Source of the DNA: Epilithonimonas arachidiradicis
GTDB lineage: Bacteria; Bacteroidota; Bacteroidia; Flavobacteriales; Weeksellaceae
Direction: 5' to 3'
Assembly (NCBI RefSeq): GCF_003610695.1
Contig: NZ_RAQH01000002.1
Span: forward strand, 62,001-126,000
Length of the DNA stretch: 64,000 nucleotides
Below are positions 34,522 through 42,725 of the stretch, one piece after another (positions within the stretch are counted from its first letter, which is position 1; each line of letters begins with the position of its first letter). The translations under genes were made by a program, and so were the position numbers. The notes under the pieces were generated by a model. That model searched no databases. It was not told the origin of the DNA and saw nothing but the letters and a program-made list of their open reading frames with translations.

Positions 34522-35838
34522 ATGAAGCCGAATTTTGTACAGAAAGTAACCAACTGGGGAAATTTTCCAATCGTAGAGAAGGAAATGAAATCGGATGATT
34601 CTGTTTCTAAAATCAAACAATTTGTAAGAGAAAATAACGAAGTTATTGCTCGTGGAAACGGTCGTTGTTATGGTGATGCTTCTCTTGGAGAACATATTTT
34701 CTCTACAAAAAGATTGAATAAATTCATTTCTTTTGACAGACTTAACGGAATCATAGAATGCGAATCCGGCGTTCTTTTGTCAGAAGTTTTAGAAGTTTCA
34801 GTTCCACAAGGTTATTTTCTTTATGTGACACCTGGAACGAAATTCGTTTCTGTTGGAGGCGCCATTGCTTCAGACGTTCACGGGAAAAATCATCACGCAG
34901 AAGGTTGTTTTTCAGAATATGTCATTGAGTTTAAGTTATTGAATGAAAACTCAGAAGTGATTACTTGTTCCAGAGAAGAAAACTCAGATAAATTTTGGGC
35001 AACAATTGGCGGAATGGGTTTGACAGGAATTATTTTGTCAGCCAAATTTAAACTGAAAAATATAGAGTCGGCTTATATCAGACAAGAAAGTATCAAAGCT
35101 GAAAATCTTGATGAAGTTTTCAAATTGTTTGATGAAAGCGAAGATTGGACTTACAACGTTGCATGGATCGATTGTTTCCAAAAAGGCAGAAATCTGGGTC
35201 GTTCTATTTTGATGAGAGGTGAACACGCTTTGAAAGCAGAATTACCATCTAATCTTCAGAAGAAATCTTTGAAACTAAAAGAAAAATTCAAACCGACAGT
35301 TCCTTTTTATTTTCCCGGATTTGTTTTAAATACTTTGACGATTAAGATTTTCAATTTTCTTTATTACAATAAGCAAACAAAAAAACAGCTTAATAATTTT
35401 ATTGATTACGAAACTTTTTTCTACCCTTTGGATGTTATTAATGATTGGAACAAAATCTACGGTAAAAGTGGTTTTATTCAATACCAAATGGTAATTCCAA
35501 AAGAAAATGGAAAAGAAGGAATGAGACAAATTCTTGACGCCATTGCCAAAAGTGGGAATGGTTCTTTCTTAGCAGTTTTGAAATTATTTGGCAAAGATAA
35601 TCCGTTGGCGTACAATTCATTCCCGAAAGAAGGTTATACGTTGGCTTTAGATTTTAAAGTCAACAAAGGACTGAAAAAACTGGTTGACCAACTGGATACG
35701 ATTGTGGAAAAATTCGGAGGCAGAATTTATTTAACAAAAGACAGTATGAGCAAATCTTCTTTGACCAATTATCTTCAAAACGTTGATTCGTCCAAATTTG
35801 TTTCATTACAACATAAAAGAATTATCAATAACCATTAA
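34522..35838 (+). CDS. DprE1-like FAD-dependent oxidoreductase
   Basis: A 438-residue FAD-binding (PCMH-type) oxidase. Diagnostic segments are ARGNGRCYGDASL (43-55) and KFVSVGGAIASDVHGKNHH (108-125), the FAD-binding region that is nearly the same in mycobacterial DprE1; IGGMGLTGIILSAKFKL and LKLFGKDNPLAYNSFPKEGYTLALDF are also shared. DprE1 oxidises the C2' hydroxyl of polyprenyl-phosphoryl-ribose to the keto form, as the first half of epimerisation to arabinose. The protein is about 20 residues shorter than the mycobacterial one. Preceded by the UbiA-type gene and followed by the reductase gene 29 bases on. Confidence 0.88.
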   Translation: MKPNFVQKVTNWGNFPIVEKEMKSDDSVSKIKQFVRENNEVIARGNGRCYGDASLGEHIFSTKRLNKFISFDRLNGIIECESGVLLSEVLEVSVPQGYFLYVTPGTKFVSVGGAIASDVHGKNHHAEGCFSEYVIEFKLLNENSEVITCSREENSDKFWATIGGMGLTGIILSAKFKLKNIESAYIRQESIKAENLDEVFKLFDESEDWTYNVAWIDCFQKGRNLGRSILMRGEHALKAELPSNLQKKSLKLKEKFKPTVPFYFPGFVLNTLTIKIFNFLYYNKQTKKQLNNFIDYETFFYPLDVINDWNKIYGKSGFIQYQMVIPKENGKEGMRQILDAIAKSGNGSFLAVLKLFGKDNPLAYNSFPKEGYTLALDFKVNKGLKKLVDQLDTIVEKFGGRIYLTKDSMSKSSLTNYLQNVDSSKFVSLQHKRIINNH

Positions 35839-35867
35839 TAATTCATAACTAATAATTTATAATTCAT

Positions 35868-36593
35868 ATGATTGTTCTTGGTTCTAATTCCGAAGTTGCA
35901 CAGGCATTCGTAGAAGAATGTTTAGCGAAAGGAGAAAAATTTCCGATCGTTTATTTATTAAGTTCCAATCCGGAAACGACAGAGAAATTCGCAGGTCATC
36001 TTCAGGTTAAGTTTCTGCAAAATTCTGAAATTATTCCATTGGATTTAATGAATGAGATTGATTATAAGGCCTTAGAAAATATCAATTCAGATTTGTTGTT
36101 TTGTGCTTCCGGCTATCTTGGTTTAGGAACAGAAGAAGGTCTTTATGACGATGAAAATACGGCGCAAATTGTTGATGTTAATTACGCGAAATTAGTTCCT
36201 GTCCTCAACTTCTTTGCCAAAAAAATGGAATCCAAAAGAAGTGGGACTATGATCGTTTTATCTTCGGTTGCTGGTGAAAGAGGAAGACAAAGTAATTTCA
36301 TCTACGGAAGTGCAAAAGCCGGATTAACAGCTTATTTGAGTGGATTGAGAAATTATTTATTTGATAAAAAAGTTCATGTTTTAACCGTTAAACCAGGTTT
36401 TATGGAAACCAAAATGACAGAAGGTTTACCATTGAACCCGGCTTTGACAGCAACACCTAAAAAAGCAGCAACAGGAATTTATAAAGCCTATAAAAATAAA
36501 AAAGATGTTGCTTACGTTTTACCAGTTTGGGTCATCATTATGATGATCATCAGAAATATTCCTGAGTTTATCTTTAAAAAACTGAAGCTATAG
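35868..36593 (+). CDS. DprE2-like short-chain dehydrogenase
   Basis: A 241-residue SDR protein. The nucleotide loop is LGSNSEVAQAFVEE, the catalytic Ser is in IVLSSVAGERGRQSN (132-133), and Y146 and K150 form the YxxxK (IYGSAK). The run from LSSVAG to YGSAKAGL is close to mycobacterial DprE2, the NADH-dependent reductase that converts the 2'-keto intermediate to polyprenyl-phosphoryl-arabinose. The C-terminus has a hydrophobic segment (WVIIMMIIRNIPEFI) that may hold it at the membrane. It lies between the DprE1-like and phosphatase genes. Confidence 0.87.
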   Translation: MIVLGSNSEVAQAFVEECLAKGEKFPIVYLLSSNPETTEKFAGHLQVKFLQNSEIIPLDLMNEIDYKALENINSDLLFCASGYLGLGTEEGLYDDENTAQIVDVNYAKLVPVLNFFAKKMESKRSGTMIVLSSVAGERGRQSNFIYGSAKAGLTAYLSGLRNYLFDKKVHVLTVKPGFMETKMTEGLPLNPALTATPKKAATGIYKAYKNKKDVAYVLPVWVIIMMIIRNIPEFIFKKLKL

Positions 36594-36677
36594 TTGATGA
36601 TTGATAGATGATAATCGATTTGATTTCTATTAATGAAACAAAGCAAATAATCATTTATCATTCATAATTTATCACTT

Positions 36678-37265
36678 ATGAAGAAATTATATCTATTTGA
36701 TTTCGACGGAACCTTAACTTACAAAGACACCATGTTTTTGTTTTTGAAATTTTATGACCCTGCAAAATTTTCTGTCCAGTTTCTGAAACACATTCCACTT
36801 TTTATTTTACTAAAAATGAAATTGGCAGATGCGGAAGCTGTGAAGAAAAGTTTCATTGCATCCATTCTGAAAGGTCAATCCAGATATCAAATAGAAAAAA
36901 AAGCCCAGCAATTCTTTGAAGAAAACTATCCAAGTTTATTCAGAGAAAACGCTTTGGATTTCATCAATAATATCGATAGAGAGCATACAGAGTCTTATAT
37001 CGTTTCTGCATCGTTAGATGTTTGGGTAAAACCATTTGCTGAAAAACTCAATATGAAATTGCTCTCTACACAAGCAGAGTTTAAAGACGATATTTTTACC
37101 GGGAAATTTGTTGGAAAAAACTGTAATAAAGAGGAAAAAGCTAACAGAGTTAAAATCGAAATTGGAGACAAGAAATTTGATAAAATCATAGCTTTTGGAG
37201 ATACTTCCGGAGATAAAGCGATGTTCAAGTTCGCCAATGAATCACATTACCGATTTTTTCACTAA
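36678..37265 (+). CDS. HAD-IB family phosphatase
   Basis: A 195-residue HAD-superfamily hydrolase: catalytic D8 and D10 in LFDFDGTLTYKDT, the Thr/Ser motif IVSASLDVW, and the acidic motif AFGDTSGDKAMFKFA near the end. Length and the GKxxGxNCxxxEK-type stretch FVGKNCNKEEKANR fit the SerB-like HAD-IB group. Next to a phosphoribosyltransferase and DprE1/DprE2-like genes, it is the natural candidate for removing the 5-phosphate from polyprenyl-phosphoryl-5-phosphoribose; in mycobacteria a PAP2-type protein is proposed for that step. This role is inferred from position. Confidence 0.8.
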   Translation: MKKLYLFDFDGTLTYKDTMFLFLKFYDPAKFSVQFLKHIPLFILLKMKLADAEAVKKSFIASILKGQSRYQIEKKAQQFFEENYPSLFRENALDFINNIDREHTESYIVSASLDVWVKPFAEKLNMKLLSTQAEFKDDIFTGKFVGKNCNKEEKANRVKIEIGDKKFDKIIAFGDTSGDKAMFKFANESHYRFFH

Positions 37266-37314
37266 TTTAGTACCTTAATTTTCGAACAATTTTCGGCTTC
37301 AAATCTAATTAAAA

Positions 37315-38487
37315 ATGGAAAGAATTTATCTTGATAATGCAGCAACTACGCCTCTTGATGATGAGGTGATATACTGTATGGTGAACGTTTTAAAATTCAA
37401 TTATGGCAATCCGTCGTCCACGCACAGTTTGGGACAGGAAGCCAAGACCATTTTGGAAGAAGTAAGGCGAAAGATCGCTGATTCTTTAAGAGTAACTCCG
37501 GGCGAAATCGTTTTTACATCTTGTGGAACCGAATCCAACAATATGATTATCAAATCTGCGGTTAACTATCTCGGCGTAGAAAGAATCATTACTTCAGCTC
37601 TGGAACACAAATGTGTGGCTGAAACCTGCCTTGAAATGAAGAAATTGAAAGGTGTAGAATTGGTTTACCTAAGACCAGACTCCAACGGCGATTTCGATTT
37701 GAATAAATTAGAGGAATTACTGAAAAACTCCGACAAAAAAACTTTAGTAACATTGATGCACGCCAACAACGAAATCGGGAATATTCTTGATATCGAAAAG
37801 GTTGCTCATCTTTGTAAAGAAAATAATACACTTTTCCATTCTGACACGGTGCAGACTATGGCACATCTGGATTTGGATTTTTCTAAAATTCCGGTTGATT
37901 TTGCATCTTGCAGTGCGCACAAATTTCACGGACCAAAAGGTTCTGGATTTGCTTTCGTAAGAAAATCTTCAGGCTTAAAGGGAATTATCACTGGCGGACC
38001 TCAGGAAAGAAGCCTTAGAGCAGGAACTGAGAACGTAACCGGAATTGCAGGTTTGGGGAAAGCTTGGGAGATTTCCCAGGAAAAAATGGAAGATTACAAG
38101 AATTATATCTTGGATATTAAGAATTATACGATTCAGCAATTAAAAGAAAGAATTGTGGGCGTGAAATTCAATGGAAGAAGTGCAGATGAAAGCAGTTTAT
38201 ATACAGTTCTGAATCTTTTGCTTCCGTATAAAAATCCTTTGATTGGGTTACAATTGGATATGAAAGGCATTGCTATCTCGCAAGGAAGTGCTTGTAGTTC
38301 GGGCGCGGCAAAACCGTCGATGGTTTTGATGTCTGTTTTGTCAGAAGATGATTTGGAGAATTCGACACCGGTGAGAGTTTCATTCAGTCATTTTACAAAA
38401 AAGTCTGATATTGATGCTTTTGTAAATGCGTTAGAAGAAATTGGAAAACAATTCATTATAGAAAAAGCTGATAGTTTACATAGATAA
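37315..38487 (+). CDS. Cysteine desulfurase
   Basis: A 390-residue PLP enzyme of the NifS/IscS class that takes sulfur from cysteine for Fe-S clusters or thio-modification. Seen are the start MERIYLDNAATTPLDDEV, HKCVAETCLEM, MHANNEIGNI, the PLP Lys K203 in SCSAHKFHGPKG, and the persulfide Cys C327 in GSACSSGAAKPS. The loop around the Cys with SSGAA is the NifS/IscS (group I) type. No iscU or other Fe-S genes are adjacent, so its specific pathway is not settled. Confidence 0.93.
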   Translation: MERIYLDNAATTPLDDEVIYCMVNVLKFNYGNPSSTHSLGQEAKTILEEVRRKIADSLRVTPGEIVFTSCGTESNNMIIKSAVNYLGVERIITSALEHKCVAETCLEMKKLKGVELVYLRPDSNGDFDLNKLEELLKNSDKKTLVTLMHANNEIGNILDIEKVAHLCKENNTLFHSDTVQTMAHLDLDFSKIPVDFASCSAHKFHGPKGSGFAFVRKSSGLKGIITGGPQERSLRAGTENVTGIAGLGKAWEISQEKMEDYKNYILDIKNYTIQQLKERIVGVKFNGRSADESSLYTVLNLLLPYKNPLIGLQLDMKGIAISQGSACSSGAAKPSMVLMSVLSEDDLENSTPVRVSFSHFTKKSDIDAFVNALEEIGKQFIIEKADSLHR

Positions 38488-38553
38488 TCAACAGAAAAAA
38501 TCAATTATAAATTTTGTAATTTTGTTTCATAAAACAATAAAGAAAAAGAAATC

Positions 38554-38871
38554 ATGGCAGTAGAAATCACAGATCAATCGTTTCAAGAAACAGTATTAAA
38601 TTCAGATAAACCAGTATTAGTTGACTTCTGGGCAACTTGGTGTGGACCTTGTAGAATGTTGGGACCAATTATCGAAGAGGTTGCAGCTGACTTTGAAGGT
38701 AAGGCACTGGTAGGAAAAGTGGATGTTGATAATAATCAACAGGTTTCCGTAGACTACGGCATCAGAAATATCCCTACAGTTTTAATCTTCAAAAACGGAG
38801 AGGTAGTAGATAAAATTGTTGGTGTAGCGCCGAAAGAAGTTATCGCCGATAAATTGAATTCTTATTTATAA
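38554..38871 (+). CDS. trxA: Thioredoxin
   Basis: A 105-residue thioredoxin with the redox site WCGPC at residues 29-33, the cis-Pro segment RNIPTVLIF and the C-terminal helix PKEVIADKLNSYL. A standard protein-disulfide reductant of the cytoplasm, working with thioredoxin reductase. A TAATTTTG box at 38517-38524, 29 bases before the start, is a likely -7 element, so it is probably transcribed on its own. Confidence 0.95.
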   Translation: MAVEITDQSFQETVLNSDKPVLVDFWATWCGPCRMLGPIIEEVAADFEGKALVGKVDVDNNQQVSVDYGIRNIPTVLIFKNGEVVDKIVGVAPKEVIADKLNSYL

Positions 38872-38893
38872 GAAAATAATATAATTGAAAATG

Positions 38894-38924
38894 AACGCTT
38901 TTCTATTTGGAAGGCGTTTTTTTA
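38894..38924 (+). terminator. Terminator after trxA
   Basis: Imperfect hairpin with arms around AACGCTTTTC (38894-38903) and GAAGGCGTT (38910-38918), followed by a T-run. Confidence 0.65.
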
Positions 38925-38933
38925 TGGAAAAAA

Positions 38934-38964
38934 TTTGGAGATGTAAATTATTGTTGTATTTTTG
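38934..38964 (+). promoter_or_regulatory. Promoter of the tRNA-Asp pair
   Basis: TTTG at 38934-38937, exactly 19 bases, then TATTTTTG at 38957-38964: a full match to the Bacteroidota promoter pattern, 43 bases before the first tRNA-Asp. It is the best promoter noticed in the window. Confidence 0.75.
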
Positions 38965-39007
38965 CAACCACAATAACAAAGGGTAATAACCTTAAGTTAT
39001 GGCAAAA

Positions 39008-39081
39008 GATCCGGTAGTTCAGCTGGTTAGAATGCCGCCCTGTCACGGCGGAGGTCGCGGGTTCGAGTCCCGTCCGGATCG
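39008..39081 (+). tRNA. tRNA-Asp (GTC)
   Basis: A 74-base cloverleaf. The acceptor arm GATCCGG pairs with CCGGATC before the discriminator G; the anticodon loop CCTGTCACG has GTC with an anticodon stem CCGCC/GGCGG; the T arm is GCGGGTTCGAGTCCCGT. The CCA end is not encoded. Identical to the copy 31 bases downstream. Confidence 0.97.
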
Positions 39082-39112
39082 CAAAAAGTTTATCAATTAC
39101 TTTTCAAAAATT

Positions 39113-39186
39113 GATCCGGTAGTTCAGCTGGTTAGAATGCCGCCCTGTCACGGCGGAGGTCGCGGGTTCGAGTCCCGTCCGGATCG
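39113..39186 (+). tRNA. tRNA-Asp (GTC), second copy
   Basis: Base-for-base identical with the copy at 39008-39081, including all stems and the GTC anticodon. The two share one promoter and one terminator and must be processed from one transcript. The immunity-type gene region starts about 110 bases downstream. Confidence 0.97.
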
Positions 39187-39208
39187 CAGCTATTAAATCA
39201 AGTAGTAT

Positions 39209-39241
39209 AAAAGCTTTAAAACATATGTTTTAAAGCTTTTT
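39209..39241 (+). terminator. Terminator after the tRNA-Asp pair
   Basis: Perfect 14-bp inverted repeat AAAAGCTTTAAAAC (39209-39222) and its complement (39227-39240) with a 4-base loop, followed by T. Confidence 0.8.
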
Positions 39242-39293
39242 CGTTTTATGGGTAACAGTTCAGATATGGGGTTGTTAATTTTTTTAGATCATT

Positions 39294-40091
39294 ATGAGTA
39301 AAATAATAGACGATTTAATAGCTAATACGCCAAACACGCTGAAGAATAAAAGAGCAGATGACAATGATTTGGAGAAAATGTCAAATTGGATCACTTCGCT
39401 CTCTGGTTTTCATCAGTCAAAAGGTTTTGAAATTGAAGAATTTGATAAGCTGGAGGAAAGATTGAATTGCGTTTTACCCGCTGAATTAAAAATGTTATAC
39501 AATAGTATTGGTGGAAATATCGACGAATTATCCAAAGAAACAGTAAGGCTCCAAAAATTTCAGTTATTGAATTTCGAAAAATTCTGGATAGAAAAGGATG
39601 TAATAGTTAAAGATTATTACACAGAAGAGAAATGGTTCAAAACGGATATTCTGATTTATGCTACAGCTAGCAATATAAAGAAGCCACTCTATGGTGTTGA
39701 CCTCAAAAACGGTTGGAATTTATTATTTGAAAAAGAATGGTTTTGGCAAAAAGATGATATGCCTTTGTTTCAGAAATTGATAACGCTTTATGCAAACATC
39801 ATTATTGCTAACAAAAAAAATATTATTAAAACCAAAGTAAAAGGTGTAGCAGGTATAAAACGAGACAACAAAGCAGAAAAGAAATTTGAACGTACTTTGA
39901 AAAGATTATCAGATTTTGAATTTTATGAGCATACAGTTTTTTACAATGAGGAACTCGATTTGTTGGGGTGGTTCAGAGCAGGAAATCGTCCCGATTTTTT
40001 GGTTGGAAGCAACAGTAAAAGCAATTTGGATAATATTATTGTTAAATTTGATTTTACGAGTGCCAAATATGTGAAAGAGAATAAGGAATAA
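39294..40091 (+). CDS. SMI1/KNR4 (SUKH) family protein
   Basis: A 265-residue cytoplasmic protein. The SUKH hallmark lies at about residues 43-75: FEIEEFDKLEERLNCVLPAELKMLYNSIGGN, best seen in its parts LPAELKMLYNSIGG, and is followed by LQKFQLLNFEKFWIEK. Bacterial SUKH proteins commonly neutralise toxins of contact-dependent or polymorphic toxin systems. The part after residue 170 (RDNKAEKKFERTLKRL) has no clear match. First gene after the tRNA-Asp pair; the following gene starts 17 bases on. Confidence 0.8.
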   Translation: MSKIIDDLIANTPNTLKNKRADDNDLEKMSNWITSLSGFHQSKGFEIEEFDKLEERLNCVLPAELKMLYNSIGGNIDELSKETVRLQKFQLLNFEKFWIEKDVIVKDYYTEEKWFKTDILIYATASNIKKPLYGVDLKNGWNLLFEKEWFWQKDDMPLFQKLITLYANIIIANKKNIIKTKVKGVAGIKRDNKAEKKFERTLKRLSDFEFYEHTVFYNEELDLLGWFRAGNRPDFLVGSNSKSNLDNIIVKFDFTSAKYVKENKE

Positions 40092-40108
40092 CTAAAACGG
40101 ATAAAACA

Positions 40109-40633
40109 ATGCCAGTATATACAAGAATAATCATTTCTGCAGAAGATTTTTTAAGCTATTCTAAAGATTTGCTGAAGCAATACAATATCCACTGTTATGT
40201 AGAATATCGGGATAAAAAAAAGAAAGCATCTTACAAAAAAGTGGATTTATCCCAAAGTTTTTCCAAAGTTTTTTCTGAGAAATACGATTGCTTTTTTCTT
40301 TGTGCAAAAGAACCGGAAGATACTTCTGTAACCAGTTTTTACGACGATGAATGGTGTGATGATACTATTGTAGCAGAAGGCGGACGTGAAACTGAAACCG
40401 AAATAGAACAGCTTGACTTACGTATTATAAGTAAGCTGCATAATGACAACATTCGATTATTTGTAAATGCCCTGAACGCAAAAATGAAAAAAGACTCACA
40501 ATTTGGTAAGGGAGTTGAAACCGAAAATTATTTGAATAAAAATATCTTTTACAAGAAAGGTTTGCAAAAAATCATTTGGGCAAGTTTTGAAAGAAAACCG
40601 TTTTTGGATCCAATTGAATTGCCGGCAGAATAA
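40109..40633 (+). CDS. Unrecognised protein next to a SUKH gene
   Basis: Not recognised. The 174-residue protein has no signal peptide or membrane segment, is rich in Lys, Asp and Glu, and has an acidic Trp/Cys segment (YDDEWCDDTIVAEGG) in the middle. The end SFERKPFLDPIELPAE is proline-containing and probably structured. It lies 17 bases after the SUKH gene, so the two are likely cotranscribed. A role as an immunity protein is suggested by position only. Confidence 0.65.
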   Translation: MPVYTRIIISAEDFLSYSKDLLKQYNIHCYVEYRDKKKKASYKKVDLSQSFSKVFSEKYDCFFLCAKEPEDTSVTSFYDDEWCDDTIVAEGGRETETEIEQLDLRIISKLHNDNIRLFVNALNAKMKKDSQFGKGVETENYLNKNIFYKKGLQKIIWASFERKPFLDPIELPAE

Positions 40634-40863
40634 TTTTTAGTGGAAAAAAATGTAGGTTTTCATTCCTGAAAAAAAAATCAGAAATGATGGAAAGGCTACA
40701 GAAAATGCAAATGTTTCAAACTTCTGACTTTTGAAATAATAAAAAACATTGATACTCACAAAAACGAGGACAAATTTGTTCTGTACTTTAATTTTGATTA
40801 ATTACAGTTTCTATTACTATAAAATTCTTATATTTAAATAGAAAAAAATTAAAAACATAACAG

Positions 40864-41041
40864 ATGAAATTTATTTACTACAATTTTACTTTTTATACCT
40901 CTGTCACTTAAGAGTTATTCCAATCCGTTGCACAAAAAATATTTCTTTCAAGGTAAATTCTGAAGAAAAAACTCAGTATACGCTATTTTTCAGCGACTTA
41001 AAAAAGTTGAAGCTACTCACACCGAACAATTAAATATTTGA
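40864..41041 (+). pseudogene. Probable remnant of a small exported protein gene
   Basis: The 415 bases between 40633 and 41049 hold no intact gene. An ATG at 40864 opens MKFIYYNFTF and stops after 15 codons; in another frame SLKSYSNPLHKKYFFQGKF, one stop, then RKNSVYAIFQRLKKVEATHTEQLNI run to 41041. Together they could be a short secreted protein broken by one frameshift and one stop. The evidence is only the continuity of plausible coding frames. Bases 40634-40863 show nothing. Confidence 0.35.
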
Positions 41042-41048
41042 AACATCT

Positions 41049-41903
41049 ATGAAAATTTATTTGTTTTTCGTTCATCTATTAATTCATTTATCTATCAGTG
41101 CGCAAGCCATTCCCGAATTATATCCCGCAAATGACAAAAAAACAGGTCATCTCGGATATTATCTGGAAGATGGCACGAATGTCGTAAAACCTCAATTTTG
41201 CTCGGCTTCTTACAACACAGACGGTTATTATTTGGTTTCAAAAGCGGAACATAAATTTGACGAATATGGAAGAAGAGATCAAAATCACATTCCGGGTACA
41301 GAAAAGTTCGGATTGCTGGATGGTAAAGGCAATTTCATCATTGATCTCAACAATGATTATGAGGGAATTGGTGTAGGAGACAGTGTGATTTACGTAATAA
41401 AAAACAATTTGTACGGAACTGTAAATGATAAAAATGAAATTGTAATTCCCATTGAATACAGCACTTTAGAAATCGATGACAAAAACAGAATTCGAGCTCA
41501 AAAAAAGAACAAATATGGAGTCATCAACCATTTAAACAAAATTATCATTCCGTTCCAATACGATTTTATCGGTTCAACTATGCCTGATGGAAAAGGATTT
41601 CTAGCAATTGTTCGAACTGAAAACAAGACAAGCGTTATCAATCAGGACAATCAGTTAATTGTCCCTCTGACAAAATATTCTTTGATGGATTTGTATAAAA
41701 CGGTTATAGTTGCTTCGAATAATGAAAAATTTGGTGTGCTTGATTACAAACTCAATCCAATTCTTCCTTTTGAGTTCGAAAGTATTTATGTGGAAGAAAA
41801 TGAAATCAAGGCGTACAAAGATGAATATCGATATATTTATAGTTTAAAAGGCGAATTGATAAAAAAAGAAAATATTTCAGAAGGTGTGAAAATGGTTAAT
41901 TAA
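41049..41903 (+). CDS. Exported WG-repeat protein
   Basis: A 284-residue protein with a signal peptide (MKIYLFFVHLLIHLSISAQA). The mature part is built from about six repeats of the WG type with the pattern K(F/Y)G(L/V)hxxxxxhhhPhxY: KFGLLDGKGNFIIDL, LYGTVNDKNEIVIPIEY, KYGVINHLNKIIIPFQYDFI and KFGVLDYKLNPILPFEFE. WG proteins bind ligands or partners in many settings; no reaction is known. Unlike its neighbours it should be outside the cytoplasm. Confidence 0.85.
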   Translation: MKIYLFFVHLLIHLSISAQAIPELYPANDKKTGHLGYYLEDGTNVVKPQFCSASYNTDGYYLVSKAEHKFDEYGRRDQNHIPGTEKFGLLDGKGNFIIDLNNDYEGIGVGDSVIYVIKNNLYGTVNDKNEIVIPIEYSTLEIDDKNRIRAQKKNKYGVINHLNKIIIPFQYDFIGSTMPDGKGFLAIVRTENKTSVINQDNQLIVPLTKYSLMDLYKTVIVASNNEKFGVLDYKLNPILPFEFESIYVEENEIKAYKDEYRYIYSLKGELIKKENISEGVKMVN

Positions 41904-41982
41904 AAATATTGAACATTTCGTATCATAAACCAATCTCTGCGAATTGTAAATGTTTTTGATTTAAATAATTGATAGTATCACA

Positions 41983-42237
41983 ATGGATTATTTAGAACAG
42001 GCACAACAGTACATCTCTGATCAAAAACACGGCTTCGAGTATTTTGCACTGGTGTTGGGAATTTTATTTGCGTGGTCGGCAATTGGTAACTGGAACTGGT
42101 TTTACGACCCACCCTACAGCTCAGTAAAAAACCCTATTGGCTTTTGGTTTGGTCGAAAAGCATTTAGGGTAACCATTTTTATTTTCGGTGTTGTTTTAAT
42201 AGCCGGTTCGGTTTGGCTTTTTATGGGGAGTAAATAA
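41983..42237 (+). CDS. Small membrane protein, Imm17-like
   Basis: An 84-residue protein with two membrane segments (about residues 19-36 and 60-80). The sequence YFALVLGILFAWSAIGNWNWFYDPP with a GNWNWFY motif, then FWFGRKAFRVTIFIFGVVLIAGSVWLF, resembles immunity protein 17, a family of small membrane proteins found beside polymorphic toxins. The assignment is from memory of the family's pattern and is moderately certain. Confidence 0.65.
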   Translation: MDYLEQAQQYISDQKHGFEYFALVLGILFAWSAIGNWNWFYDPPYSSVKNPIGFWFGRKAFRVTIFIFGVVLIAGSVWLFMGSK

Positions 42238-42262
42238 TAGTGATAGTTAAGAAGCTCACGAA

Positions 42263-42437
42263 ATGACATATCAAGAGAAAATTAGAAAATTATACGCACT
42301 TGATAAGACGAAAAACTACGGCTTTTCTGAACTATGTCTACAACGGTAGTACGCCAATTGACTTTTCTACACCTAATTGGCAATGCGAAGCGGAGCAAGT
42401 AAGTGAATTTATAAAGCAGAACAGAAACAGAAAATAA
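42263..42437 (+). pseudogene. Fragment of a cytoplasmic protein gene
   Basis: Two frames, each plausible, meet here. The ATG at 42263 gives MTYQEKIRKLYALDKTKNYGFSE and stops at 42349; from 42321 a second frame reads AFLNYVYNGSTPIDFSTPNWQ and EQVSEFIKQNRNRK and stops at 42437. The first resembles the start of some SUKH proteins. Overall the piece looks like a gene that has lost its middle and gained a frameshift. Confidence 0.45.
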
Positions 42438-42505
42438 GACTACCGCCTGCCAAAGTTTGCCTTTCGAAGCTCCGAGACGTAATATATTAACAAAACGCCC
42501 ATCAA

Positions 42506-42610
42506 ATGAATAAAGAAGAATTAAAGAAACAATTTCTGCTAAAAAGGTTGGAAGACCCCAATGTAGAAGAGTGGGAAAAAAAGGACATCAGAGGATTGCA
42601 AAATATTTGA
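42506..42610 (+). pseudogene. Short orphan frame, probable gene fragment
   Basis: A 34-codon frame, MNKEELKKQFLLKRLEDPN to DIRGLQNI, stopped by TGA. Its amino acid make-up is normal for a protein start, but it is too short to be one and stands between other fragments. It could be the start of a lost gene or a genuine micropeptide; nothing favours the latter. Confidence 0.35.
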
Positions 42611-42631
42611 ATTTTGATTGACCGTTTTTTT

Positions 42632-42674
42632 AACAAAACGCTTATGACAGACAAGAACTTACAAAAATTAAGAC
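42632..42674 (+). repeat. Direct repeat, copy 1 (truncated gene start)
   Basis: 43 bases that match 43401-43443 at 41 positions, the last 33 (from TTATGACAGACAAG) without a difference. This copy has the start MTDKNLQKLR and then a stop; the frame one base on reads TLINQNPEFINLSEY and stops at 42719. It is the broken start of a gene related to the SUKH gene at 43407. Confidence 0.7.
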
Positions 42675-42725
42675 CCTAATCAATCAAAATCCAGAATTCA
42701 TAAATCTATCAGAATATTGACCGTT

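Noticed and set aside
39008-39186. Tandem 74-base repeat that might look like a repeat array
   Set aside because: Only two copies, each a complete tRNA-Asp; not a CRISPR array or an att duplication that can be shown.
38999-39196. Open frame of 65 codons over the tRNA-Asp pair
   Set aside because: It consists of the two identical tRNA sequences read as protein; the cloverleaves explain the sequence completely.
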